In this document: in pieces, positions 8,933 through 17,259 of the stretch | Layout: each line of letters starts with the position of its first letter | Position numbering within the stretch: the stretch's first letter is position 1 | Origin: Granulosicoccus sp963833195 | GTDB lineage: Bacteria; Pseudomonadota; Gammaproteobacteria; Granulosicoccales; Granulosicoccaceae | Assembly: GCA_963833195.1 (NCBI GenBank) | Contig: CAWHXF010000028.1 | Location: 806,001 to 870,000, forward strand | DNA: 64,000 bases | Direction: 5' to 3' | Made by a program: the position numbers and the translations under genes | Notes under the pieces: model-generated | Database searches by the model: none | Told to the model about the DNA's origin: nothing | The model's input: the letters and a program-made list of their open reading frames with translations, nothing else

Positions 8933-10051
8933 TCACCGCGGGTCGATCACGGTGAGCTCACGCGGGAACGACGTCAGCGACTCCGATCCGTCGGTGGTGA
9001 CGAGCACGTCGTCCTCGATGCGCACGCCGAAGTCCCCGGGTCCGTAGAGCCCGGGTTCCACCGTGTACACCATGCCGGGCTCCAGGACGGTACGGTTGCC
9101 GCGCACGATGTAGGGCATCTCGTGCACGTCGCGGCCGAGGCCGTGACCGGTCTTGGTCAGGATGCGCTCGGCGTGCGCGGACGCCTCGAGCACCGTCGTG
9201 GCGGCGTCGTCGACATCGTGTGCCGTAGCGCCCGGGGCCGAGGCGGCGAGCCCCGCACGGTTCGCGGCGAGCACGGTGGCGTAGATGTCGCGCTGGCGCT
9301 CGTCGGCCCGGCCGACGAACACCGTGCGCGTGATGTCGGCGCACAGACCGCCGTGCACGGCCCCGAAGTCGATCAGCAGCGCATCGCCCGCGCGCACCGC
9401 GTAGTCCGCGCGCGCCGTGGCGTGCGGGCGCGCCGAGTTGTCTGCCGCCGCCACGATCGGCGAGAACGACAATGCCGCAGCGCCGTTAGCGAACAACCGC
9501 TGGATCAGCACCGATTCGATGGCCGCCTCTGTCTGCCCGACGCGCACGGTCTCGAGCGTCTCGCCCAGCGCGGTCTCGCTGATGCGGATCGCCTCCCGAA
9601 GCCGCTCGATCTCGCCGGCATCCTTGCGCAGTCGCAGCGCCGCAAGATCGTTCTGCCTGTCCAGGACGAGCGTGTCCGGCGACGCCGCTTGGATGGCGCG
9701 CTCCACGAACACCCGCATGACCTGGCCCTCGACACCGAGTCGGGGAAGCGGCCCAAGGTGCTGGAACAGTGTCTCGAACGCCGCGGCGTAGCCGTCCTGG
9801 TCGCGCCAGTCGAAGACCTCGCCCTCGAAGCCCGAGAGCGCGAAGGACTCGAGCTCCAGATTCGGCACGAGCGCGGCCGGCGCGCCCTCCACCGGCACGA
9901 CCACCACGAGCGGGCGTTCGCTTTCGTGGAAGTCGTGGTCCATCACCTTCGCGAAGGTGGAACCCGGCACGAGCGCGACCGCGTCGACGCCCGCGGCGCG
10001 CGCGGCACCGCGCACGATGTCCAGGCGTTCCCCTGTGTTCATGAATGCCAT
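8933..10051 (-). CDS. M24-family Xaa-Pro aminopeptidase-like protein
   Basis: 372 residues beginning MAFMNTGERLDIV. Residues 1-140 resemble the creatinase/prolidase N-terminal domain and the rest is the pita-bread M24 domain. The five metal ligands can be picked out: Asp in LLIDFGAVHGG near 227, Asp in CADITRTVF near 239, His in TGHGLGRDVHE near 302, Glu in YTVEPGLYG near 330 and Glu in VRIEDDVLV near 343. Such enzymes remove an N-terminal residue before proline or split X-Pro dipeptides in the cytoplasm. The gene lies 141 bases downstream of the nucleoside transporter operon on the same strand and could be its last member or have its own promoter. Peptidase activity rather than creatinase is inferred from general resemblance only. 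Confidence 0.85.
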   Translation of the reverse strand: MAFMNTGERLDIVRGAARAAGVDAVALVPGSTFAKVMDHDFHESERPLVVVVPVEGAPAALVPNLELESFALSGFEGEVFDWRDQDGYAAAFETLFQHLGPLPRLGVEGQVMRVFVERAIQAASPDTLVLDRQNDLAALRLRKDAGEIERLREAIRISETALGETLETVRVGQTEAAIESVLIQRLFANGAAALSFSPIVAAADNSARPHATARADYAVRAGDALLIDFGAVHGGLCADITRTVFVGRADERQRDIYATVLAANRAGLAASAPGATAHDVDDAATTVLEASAHAERILTKTGHGLGRDVHEMPYIVRGNRTVLEPGMVYTVEPGLYGPGDFGVRIEDDVLVTTDGSESLTSFPRELTVIDPR

Positions 10052-10192
10052 TTGATGAAGAAGCCGCGCGGCGCGGCGGAAGCGTGAGCGAGTCCACGAT
10101 CGCGCGGACTCGGCCAGCGATCGGTTGCAAGGCGACATCGACCGAGCGTGGCGACCGGTAGCCCCGCACCGCGAGCCGCGAGATCACGGCGC

Positions 10193-11164
10193 CTACCGCT
10201 CCTTCACGAACGGCACGCCCACCGCCTTCGGCGCCACCGCCTTGCCGATGAACCCGGCCAGCAGCACCACGGTGAGCACGTAGGGCAGCGCCTGTATCGC
10301 CTGCACGGGCACCTCGCCGATGCCCGGCAGCACCACGCCCTGCAACCGGATGGACACCGCGTCCAGGAAGCCGAACATGAGGCAGGCGAGCAGCGCCGGC
10401 ACCGGCCGCCACTTGCCGAAGATGAGCGCGGCGAGCGCGATGTAGCCCTGCCCCGCCGTCATCTCGCGCACGAACGAGGCGTTCTGCGCGGTCGACAGGT
10501 AGGCCCCCGCGATGCCCGCGAGCGCGCCGCAGATCGTCACGGCCGCGTAGCGCAAGCCCGACACCGAGAGCCCGGCCGTGTCGACCGCCAGCGGATTCTC
10601 GCCGACCGCGCGCAGCCGCAGCCCGAAGCGCGTGCGCTGCACGACCCACCAGGTGAGCGCCACCGAGGCGAGCGCGAGGTACACGAGCACGTTGTGGCCG
10701 CTCAGCACGTCGCGATAGAAGGTCCCGAGCACCGGTACGTTGCCGATGGCCTGCGCGAAGGGCAGCTCCAGGTCGCCGAAGCGCGCGTCTCCGGTGAGCG
10801 TCGGCGTCTGCCCGCCCTGGCGGAACCACGCGATGCCGAGCACGATGGTCAGACCCGAGGCCAGGATGTTGATGGCGAGCCCCGACACCACCTGATCCCC
10901 GCGGTGCGTGATGGTCGCGAAGCCGTGCACGAGCCCCAGGCCGATCCCGACGCCGATGCCGCCGAGCAGCGCGAGCCACGCGCTGCCGCTCACGGCCGCG
11001 ATGGAGCCCGCCACGAAGGCCGCCGCGAGCATCTTGCCCTCGAGGCTGATGTCGACGATGCCCGAGCGCTCGGAGAAGAGCCCGGCCATGGCGGCGAAGA
11101 TCAGCGGGGTGGAGACGCGCAGCGTGGCCGCGAGCGTGGACCACAGCGTGTCGACCCACTCCAT
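10193..11164 (-). CDS. Nucleoside/BMP-type ABC transporter permease, second subunit
   Basis: 323 residues, almost entirely membrane helices (about 8-9). It belongs to the BPD_transp_2 permease family: AGLFSERSGIVDISLEGKML near the N-terminus and RAVGENPLAVDTAGLSV mid-protein, the coupling-loop region, are characteristic of the NupQ/YufQ subunit. It is the shorter of two permeases here and lies 13 bases after the longer one, as in other operons of this family. Together with the ATPase and binding protein it should form a nucleoside importer. Confidence 0.88.
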   Translation of the reverse strand: MEWVDTLWSTLAATLRVSTPLIFAAMAGLFSERSGIVDISLEGKMLAAAFVAGSIAAVSGSAWLALLGGIGVGIGLGLVHGFATITHRGDQVVSGLAINILASGLTIVLGIAWFRQGGQTPTLTGDARFGDLELPFAQAIGNVPVLGTFYRDVLSGHNVLVYLALASVALTWWVVQRTRFGLRLRAVGENPLAVDTAGLSVSGLRYAAVTICGALAGIAGAYLSTAQNASFVREMTAGQGYIALAALIFGKWRPVPALLACLMFGFLDAVSIRLQGVVLPGIGEVPVQAIQALPYVLTVVLLAGFIGKAVAPKAVGVPFVKER

Positions 11165-11177
11165 CAGAGGGCCCCGC

Positions 11178-12305
11178 TCATGCCGGCTGCAGGCTCTCGA
11201 CGGGCCGCACCGCGAGCCACACGCGCACCACGAGCGGGCGCAGCATCAACGCCAGCGCGCCGGAGAACAGGATGATGAGCCCCTGGATGGCGACCACGAG
11301 CTCGCGCGTGACGGTCGGGATCTCGAACGCGAGCTCCGCGCCGCCCTGGTAGAGCACGCCGAACAGCAGGCTCGCCAGCACGATGCCGACGGGGTGGTTC
11401 CGGCCCATCAACGATACGGCGATCCCCGTGAAGCCGTAGCCCGCGGGGAAGTTCAGCAGCAGCCGGTGGTGCACGCCCATGATCTCGTTGACGGCCACGA
11501 GCCCGGCGAGAGCGCCGGACAGGCACATGGCCGCCACCACGATGCGCTTGGGCCGGATGCCCGCATACACCGCGGCCGGTTCCGAGTGCCCGGCCGCGCG
11601 CAGCTCGTAGCCCCAGCGCGTGCGCCAGATGACGACCCAGACGAACACGCACGCCGCGATCGCGAGAAACAGCGACAGGTTCAGCGGCGTGGGCGTGACG
11701 TCCATTCCGAACAGCGCCAGGAACTCGTGCATGGCCGGCAGGTTCGCCGATTCGTCGAAGCGGCGCGACTCGGGCGACATCTGCCCGGGCTGGATGAACA
11801 CGTTGACGAGCAGGTACACCATCAGCGCCGCGGCGATGAAGTTGAACATGATCGTCGTGATGACGATGTGGCTGCCGCGGTGCGCCTGCAGCCATGCCGG
11901 GATGAACGCCCAGGCCGCGCCGAACGCCGCGGCGGCCGCGATGCCGATGGGAATCAGCAGGATCGCGGGCAGGAACCCGTCGAGCAAGAGGAACGCGCAC
12001 GCCACGCCGAGCCCGCCGATGTAGGCCTGACCTTCCCCGCCGATGTTGAACAACGAGGCGTGGAACGCGACCGCGACGGCGAGCCCGGTGAACACGAAGT
12101 TGGTCGTGTAGTAGAGGGTGTAGCCGATGGCCTCGTCGTAGCCGAACGCGCCGTTGATCATGATGCCGACGGCCTCGAACGGGTCGATGCCGACGGCGAG
12201 CATCACGAGCCCGCTGAAGAACAGCGCCACCGCGAGGTTCAGGATCGGGATGAGCCCCACCTCCACCCAACCGGGCAGCGGGACGCTTGCGGTGCTCGTG
12301 CTCAT
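11178..12305 (-). CDS. Nucleoside/BMP-type ABC transporter permease, first subunit
   Basis: 375 residues with about 9-10 predicted membrane helices. The loop RAAGHSEPAAVYAGIRPKR and the N-terminal region with a long insertion before ALFNIGGEGQAYIGGLG are typical of the NupP/YufP subunit, the longer permease of BMP-family transporters. It starts at the ATG at 12305, 29 bases after the ATPase gene stop. Substrate preference is not visible in permeases; nucleoside is inferred from the operon and from the ribokinase and nucleoside hydrolase genes 9-11 kb away. Confidence 0.88.
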   Translation of the reverse strand: MSTSTASVPLPGWVEVGLIPILNLAVALFFSGLVMLAVGIDPFEAVGIMINGAFGYDEAIGYTLYYTTNFVFTGLAVAVAFHASLFNIGGEGQAYIGGLGVACAFLLLDGFLPAILLIPIGIAAAAAFGAAWAFIPAWLQAHRGSHIVITTIMFNFIAAALMVYLLVNVFIQPGQMSPESRRFDESANLPAMHEFLALFGMDVTPTPLNLSLFLAIAACVFVWVVIWRTRWGYELRAAGHSEPAAVYAGIRPKRIVVAAMCLSGALAGLVAVNEIMGVHHRLLLNFPAGYGFTGIAVSLMGRNHPVGIVLASLLFGVLYQGGAELAFEIPTVTRELVVAIQGLIILFSGALALMLRPLVVRVWLAVRPVESLQPA

Positions 12306-12334
12306 GACTCGCTGTTCAATGGGCTACCGGGAGC

Positions 12335-14005
12335 TCAGGCCGCCCGGTGCGTGGGCAGGCCGGTCGCACCGCCATCGCTGCGATCGACCGGGCCTCCGTG
12401 CGCGCCCCCGATCGCCCCGGGAGCGATGCCGCCGCCCGGTCCGCCTTCCGGCCCGGGCGCACCGTCCTCGTGCGCGTTCGCCATCATGAGCCCGAGGGTC
12501 GTCTTGTCGGCCGCCGTCCCGGCGAGCTCCCCGACCACGCGGCCCTCGAACATGACGACGATGCGGTCCGACAGGGCCATGATCTCGTCGAGCTCGACGG
12601 ACACCATGAGGATGGCGCAGCCCGCGTCGCGCATCTCGACGAGCTTCTCGTGGATGAGCTCGATGGCGCCGATGTCCACGCCGCGCGTGGGCTGGCCGAC
12701 GAGCAGCACCTCGGGCGCCTTGTCGATCTCGCGCGCGAGGATCAGCTTCTGCTGGTTGCCGCCGGAGAACGAGGCGCTCTTGAGGCGCGGGTTCGGCGGA
12801 CGCACGTCGAAGCCGTCCATGAGCCGCTGGCACAGCCGCCTGATGGTGTCGAAGCTCAACAGGGCGCCGTGGCCGATGGCCTCGCTGCGCTGGTAGCCCA
12901 GCACCGACGATTCGGCGGCCGTGAACGCCTTGACGAGCCCGAGCTTCAACCGGTCCTCCGGCACGTGGTTGACGCGCAGCTCGCGCATCTCGCGCGGGTC
13001 GGGCAGGTTGCCCGGGCCGGCTTCGCGCCCGTTGATGGTGAACCCGCCTCCCGTCGGCATGGTGATGCCGGCCAGCACCTCGAGCAGGGCGCTCTGGCCG
13101 TTGCCGGCGACGCCCGCGATGCCCAGGATCTCGCCGCGACGCACCTGCAACGACACGTCCTTCAGTCGCGCGGCACCCTTCGCATCCACGAGCGACAGGC
13201 CGCGCACGTCGATGGCGACCTCGCCTGCCGCGGGCGCATCGCGCAGGAAGTTCCGCGTCTCGAGCTTTCGACCGACCATGAGCTCGGCGAGCTCGCCGGG
13301 ACTCGTGGCCGACGTCTCGCGGTGCGCGACCATCTCTCCGAGGCGCAGCACCGACACGGTGTCGGTGACGTCCATGATCTCGCGCAGCTTGTGCGTGATG
13401 AGGATGACGGTGGTGCCCCGGTCGCGCAGCGCGCGCAGCACGTGAAACAGCTGATCGGCCTCCTGCGGCGTCAGAACGCCGGTGGGCTCGTCCAGGATCA
13501 GGATCTCGGCATGGCGGTACAGCGCCTTCAGGATCTCGGTGCGCTGCTGCTCGCCGACGGGCAGCTGTCCCGCCAGCGCGTCCAAGTGCACGGACAACCC
13601 GTACTCGTGCGCCAGGCGCGCGAGCTCGGCGCGCGCGTTCCGCGCGCTAGGCGCGACGAGCGCGTGCTCCTCGGCGCCGAGCATGACGTTCTCGAGCACG
13701 CTGAACGTGTCCACCAGCATGAAGTGCTGATGGACCATGCCGATGCCCCTGGCGATGGCATCCGCCGAGCTCGTGATGTCCACGCGTTCGCCGTTGACGA
13801 GGATCTCTCCCTCGTCGGCCCGGTAGAAGCCGTAGAGGATGCTCATCAGCGTGGACTTGCCGGCGCCGTTCTCGCCGACGATGCCGTGGATGCTGCCGCG
13901 ACGCACCGCGAGATCGATGCCGCGGTTGGCGACGACCGGACCGAAGCGCTTGGTGATGCCCCGGAGCTCGAGGGCGAGCTCCGAGGCGGGCTCGGGCGCG
14001 CTCAC
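12335..14005 (-). CDS. Duplicated ABC ATPase of a nucleoside/BMP-type importer
   Basis: 556 residues with two ABC domains in one chain, as in NupO, YufO and the sugar importers RbsA and MglA. Domain 1 has Walker A GENGAGKSTL near residue 40, signature LPVGEQQRTEIL and Walker B LILDEPTGVL. Domain 2 is degenerate at Walker A (GVAGNGQSALL), keeps the signature SGGNQQKLILARE, and has VLLVGQPTRGVD for Walker B. Unequal sites are normal in this family. The start is a GTG at 14005, 34 bases after the binding-protein gene. The C-terminal tail (residues 515 to end) is rich in Gly, Pro and Ala and looks unstructured, an unusual extra for this family. Confidence 0.9.
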   Translation of the reverse strand: MSAPEPASELALELRGITKRFGPVVANRGIDLAVRRGSIHGIVGENGAGKSTLMSILYGFYRADEGEILVNGERVDITSSADAIARGIGMVHQHFMLVDTFSVLENVMLGAEEHALVAPSARNARAELARLAHEYGLSVHLDALAGQLPVGEQQRTEILKALYRHAEILILDEPTGVLTPQEADQLFHVLRALRDRGTTVILITHKLREIMDVTDTVSVLRLGEMVAHRETSATSPGELAELMVGRKLETRNFLRDAPAAGEVAIDVRGLSLVDAKGAARLKDVSLQVRRGEILGIAGVAGNGQSALLEVLAGITMPTGGGFTINGREAGPGNLPDPREMRELRVNHVPEDRLKLGLVKAFTAAESSVLGYQRSEAIGHGALLSFDTIRRLCQRLMDGFDVRPPNPRLKSASFSGGNQQKLILAREIDKAPEVLLVGQPTRGVDIGAIELIHEKLVEMRDAGCAILMVSVELDEIMALSDRIVVMFEGRVVGELAGTAADKTTLGLMMANAHEDGAPGPEGGPGGGIAPGAIGGAHGGPVDRSDGGATGLPTHRAA

Positions 14006-14039
14006 GGAGCGCGCCTTCCCCGTCGGGCGTCCGCGCGGC

Positions 14040-15110
14040 TCAGTACGAGCAGCTGTTGTCGCTCATGTAGTCGTGCACCTCGAGCTCGCCCGAGACGATC
14101 TGGGCCTTCGCCTCCTCGATGGCGCCGCGCATCTCGTCGGTGACGAGCTCCTCGTTGTACTCGTCGACCGCGTAGCCGACGCCGTCCTCGGCGAGGCCCA
14201 GCACCTTCACGCCCGGCTCCCACGTGCCGTCGGCCGCGCTCTGGAAGGTCTCGTAGGCGGCGTTGTCGACGCGCTTGAGCATCGAGGTGAGCATGGTGCC
14301 CGGGTGCAGGTAGTTCTGGTTCGAGTCCACGCCGATGGCGAGCTCGCCCTCGTCGGCCGCCGCCTGGTACACGCCCACGCCCGTGCCGCCGGCGGCCGCG
14401 TAGATCACGTCCACGCCGCGATCGAACTGGCCCTTGGCGAGCTCGCTGCCGCGACCCGGATCGTTCCACGCCGCAGGCGTCGTGCCGGTCATGTTCTGGA
14501 TGACATCGGTGCTGGCGTCCGCGTGCTTGACACCTTGCTCGTAGCCGCAGGCAAAGCGCCGGATGAGCGGTATGTCCATGCCGCCGACGAAGCCGACCTG
14601 ACCGGTCTCGGACGCCATGGCGGCGAGCATGCCGACGAGGAAGCTGCCCTCGTGCTCCTTGAACACGATGGACTGCACGTTGGGCAGATCCACCACGCCG
14701 TCGATGAGCGTGAAGCGGGTGTCGGGGAACTCCGCGGCGACCGCGGCGAGCGGGTCGGCCTGCGCGAAGCCGATGCCGAGGATGGGGTCCGCGCCGCGCT
14801 GCGCCATGCGGCGAATGGCCTGCTCGCGCTGCGTCTCGTTGGTGACCTCGAACTCGCGGTACTCGGTGCCCGACTCCTCCTTGAAGCGCTCCACGCCGTC
14901 GTACACGCCCTGGTTGAAGGACTTGTCGAACTTGCCGCCCATGTCGAACACGACGGCGGGGTTGATCTCTTCCTGCGCGGTGGCGACGGCCGTCCAGCCG
15001 ACTGCGGCGCAGGCGAGGCCCGCGGCGAGGGCCGTGAGAGTCGCGGGTCGGTGTGCCGGTCGGCTGCCGGCGTGTCGATCGGTTCGTCGACGGGTGGAGT
15101 GCAAAGGCAT
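14040..15110 (-). CDS. BMP-family substrate-binding protein of a nucleoside ABC importer
   Basis: 356 residues from the ATG at 15110. The N-terminus is Arg-rich with a hydrophobic stretch ending ATAQEE, a Sec signal without a clear lipobox. The mature part starts VVFDMGGKFDKSFNQGVYDG, the hallmark of the PnrA/BmpA/Med family that binds purine or pyrimidine nucleosides. GIGFAQADPL and FVGGMDIPLIRRFACGYEQG are further landmarks. It is first in the operon, which suits a protein needed in excess over the membrane parts. A GGGGA motif lies 8-12 bases before the start. An AT-richer patch with TAGACT on the coding strand (15196-15201) may be a -10 box, but it overlaps the preceding gene's stop and is weak evidence. 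Confidence 0.88.
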   Translation of the reverse strand: MPLHSTRRRTDRHAGSRPAHRPATLTALAAGLACAAVGWTAVATAQEEINPAVVFDMGGKFDKSFNQGVYDGVERFKEESGTEYREFEVTNETQREQAIRRMAQRGADPILGIGFAQADPLAAVAAEFPDTRFTLIDGVVDLPNVQSIVFKEHEGSFLVGMLAAMASETGQVGFVGGMDIPLIRRFACGYEQGVKHADASTDVIQNMTGTTPAAWNDPGRGSELAKGQFDRGVDVIYAAAGGTGVGVYQAAADEGELAIGVDSNQNYLHPGTMLTSMLKRVDNAAYETFQSAADGTWEPGVKVLGLAEDGVGYAVDEYNEELVTDEMRGAIEEAKAQIVSGELEVHDYMSDNSCSY

Positions 15111-15201
15111 CGTTCGTGTCCCCGTGAAGTCGGATGTCCGGCGGCTCGGCGTCGCTCGCGCGTTGCGCCGGAGCGCCGTGCGGCGCGGTGTTTCGAGTCT
15201 A

Positions 15202-15519
15202 TCACGCACCTTCGGAGGCACCTTCGCCCGCTCCGTCGGCAGCCACGAGCTTCGCCGCCAGCTCTCCGAAGCTGTCCACGTAGTAGTACGGCGAAGTCTG
15301 GCCGGGGCTGTTCGGGTTCTCGACGTTGGAGCCGTAGTCCAGGCCCGCCTCGGTCAGGCGCTTGTAGGTCTTGGTCACGCCGGGCTTCGTGGAGCTCGGG
15401 CGCTCGGCTTCCTCGAGCAGTTCGAGCTCCAGCATGAGCCTGTTGGCGCGCACGGCCGACAGCGGCACCGCGTGCGCCTTCAGGAGCTTGGTCAGCGAGT
15501 CCATCCCGTCGATCTTCAT
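15202..15519 (-). CDS. Small conserved-looking protein of unknown function, possible winged-helix
   Basis: 105 residues starting MKIDGMDSLTKLLKAHAV. The pattern of an N-terminal helix pair, a loop with KPGVTKTYKRLTEAGLDYG, then SPYYYVDSFGELAAKL resembles the C-terminal half of some phage antirepressor or winged-helix proteins, where TYKRLTEAGL would be the wing-adjacent helix. That is a resemblance by eye, not a domain call. It follows the antiporter gene by 29 bases on the same strand and is the last gene of that group, so it may regulate it. The C-terminus is a short Gly/Ala/Glu tail. No function is assigned. Confidence 0.6.
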   Translation of the reverse strand: MKIDGMDSLTKLLKAHAVPLSAVRANRLMLELELLEEAERPSSTKPGVTKTYKRLTEAGLDYGSNVENPNSPGQTSPYYYVDSFGELAAKLVAADGAGEGASEGA

Positions 15520-15548
15520 GCGCGTCGCCCCGCGTCCGGCGTGTCGGT

Positions 15549-17231
15549 TCAGGAATGCGAGTCTGCCCGCTCGTCGTCGTCCCTGAACGCCTCGAGCATC
15601 GCTTGCGCGTCGAGCGGCCCGACGCCGAGCGTCTCCAGGGCATCCTCGCCCATCAGCAGCGCGGACTCGAAGGTCTCGCGGTGCGCGCGGTCCGCGCCCA
15701 GGCGAAGCAGCCGCGCGGCGTCGCCGCGGTCCACCGCGCGTGCCACGACCGCGAGGTGCGGGTACTCGCGCCGCGTGCGGCGCACGAGCTCGGCGGCGCG
15801 CTCGGCATTGTCGATGGCGACGACGAGCGTGACCGCGTGCGCGGCCCCCGCGGCGGCGAGGAGGTCGGGGCGCAGCGCGTCGCCGTAGAAGCCGGGGTGG
15901 CCCGCGCGCCGAAGCTCCGCGAAGCGGTCCGGGTTGTTGTCGATCGCCGACACGCGCACGCCGTTGCGCGCGAGCAACCCGGCGACCGTGCCGCCGACCC
16001 GCCCGTAACCCGCCACGATGACCTGCGCCGCGCGCTCGCCGGCGTCGGCCGCGCCGCTCTCGAGCTGGCGCGCCACGCTGTCGCGGTCGCGCCGGTCGGC
16101 CACCGCCAGCAGCGCCGGCGTGGCGAGCATCGAGAGCGCCGCCACGAGCACCAGCTCGTCGCCGAGTCGGGACGGGATGGCGCCGTAGCCGACGGCCAGC
16201 GCGATGACCACGAACGCGAGCTCGCCGCCCTGCGACAGCAGCGCCGCGAGCCAGATGCGCTGGCGCCGCGGCACGCGCGACCAGCGCAGCAGGGTGCGCA
16301 GCACCCACGCCTTGATGAGCGCCAGCAGCACCACCAGCGCGAGCATCTCGGCGGGCTTCCTGATCAGCGTGCCGAAGTCCACCTGCATGCCGAAGGCGAT
16401 GAAGAAGAGCCCGACGATCAGTCCGCGGAACGGGCGCAGGGCGATGTCGATGGCGGAGCCGTATTCGCTGCGCACGAGCAGGAAGCCCGCCCCGAGCGCG
16501 GCGAGCTCCAGCGGCACGCCGGCGAGCCCGAACGCCAGCAGCGTGCCGACGATGGCCAGCAGCGCGAAGGTGGCGAAGAGCTCGTCCGCGCCCACGCCCA
16601 CGACGAAGCGGAAGCCGTGCCTGAGGGCCCGGTCGCCGAGCGTCAGCAGCAGCGCGATCAGCGCGATGCCGGCCGCCACCCGCGGCCACGGGCTGCCCTC
16701 GGTGATGGCGCGCTCGAACCCGAGCACCGGCAGAAAGACCACGATGGGCACCAGCAGCAGGTGCTGCGTGAGCAGCAGTTGCCGACCGGTATCGGCGAGC
16801 GGGGAGCCCGTCGGATAGCGCTCGCGCAGGCCCTCGCTGCCGATGGCGTCGGAGGCGAGCGCGAGGGCGAGCGCGGCGACGAGCGCCTGGTGCCAGTCGA
16901 GCCCCGTAGCGAGCGCCACGCCGAACACCATGGCCGCGACGATGGCGAACAGCCCGATGCCCATCGCCACCTGCTCGCCCACCAGCCGCGTGACGCGCGC
17001 GGGCGTGGACTCGAGCGCGACGACGAACAGCAGCAGCAGTGTCGCGATGCGCGAGAACCCCGCGATGTGCCCTGCGTCGCGCACGAGCGCCAGGCCCCAC
17101 GGGCCGATGAGCACCCCGGCCACGAGGTAGCCGATCACGCCGCCGAGCCCGAGCCGCTTGGCGGCCGGCACGGCCAGCAGCGCCACGGCGAGGTAGACGA
17201 AGAGCTCGCCGAGGACGGTGTCCGCGGTCAT
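15549..17231 (-). CDS. CPA2-family cation/proton antiporter with TrkA-N domain (KefC/YbaL-like)
   Basis: 560 residues. Residues 1-385 form about 12 membrane helices of the Na+/H+ exchanger fold (GLGGVIGYLVAGVLIGPWG near residue 28). Residues 400-520 are a Rossmann TrkA-N domain with the nucleotide motif IVAGYGRVGGTVAGLL. This layout is that of potassium-efflux proteins KefB/KefC and YbaL. The helix where Kef proteins carry SSTA reads ALALASDAIGSEGLRERY here, so ion selectivity may differ. It sits 28 bases downstream of the glutamate-synthase-like gene on the same strand; a shared role in potassium glutamate balance is an inference from that order. Confidence 0.85.
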   Translation of the reverse strand: MTADTVLGELFVYLAVALLAVPAAKRLGLGGVIGYLVAGVLIGPWGLALVRDAGHIAGFSRIATLLLLFVVALESTPARVTRLVGEQVAMGIGLFAIVAAMVFGVALATGLDWHQALVAALALALASDAIGSEGLRERYPTGSPLADTGRQLLLTQHLLLVPIVVFLPVLGFERAITEGSPWPRVAAGIALIALLLTLGDRALRHGFRFVVGVGADELFATFALLAIVGTLLAFGLAGVPLELAALGAGFLLVRSEYGSAIDIALRPFRGLIVGLFFIAFGMQVDFGTLIRKPAEMLALVVLLALIKAWVLRTLLRWSRVPRRQRIWLAALLSQGGELAFVVIALAVGYGAIPSRLGDELVLVAALSMLATPALLAVADRRDRDSVARQLESGAADAGERAAQVIVAGYGRVGGTVAGLLARNGVRVSAIDNNPDRFAELRRAGHPGFYGDALRPDLLAAAGAAHAVTLVVAIDNAERAAELVRRTRREYPHLAVVARAVDRGDAARLLRLGADRAHRETFESALLMGEDALETLGVGPLDAQAMLEAFRDDDERADSHS

Positions 17232-17259
17232 CGCGGCGGCGGGATCGGGACGGAAGCGA

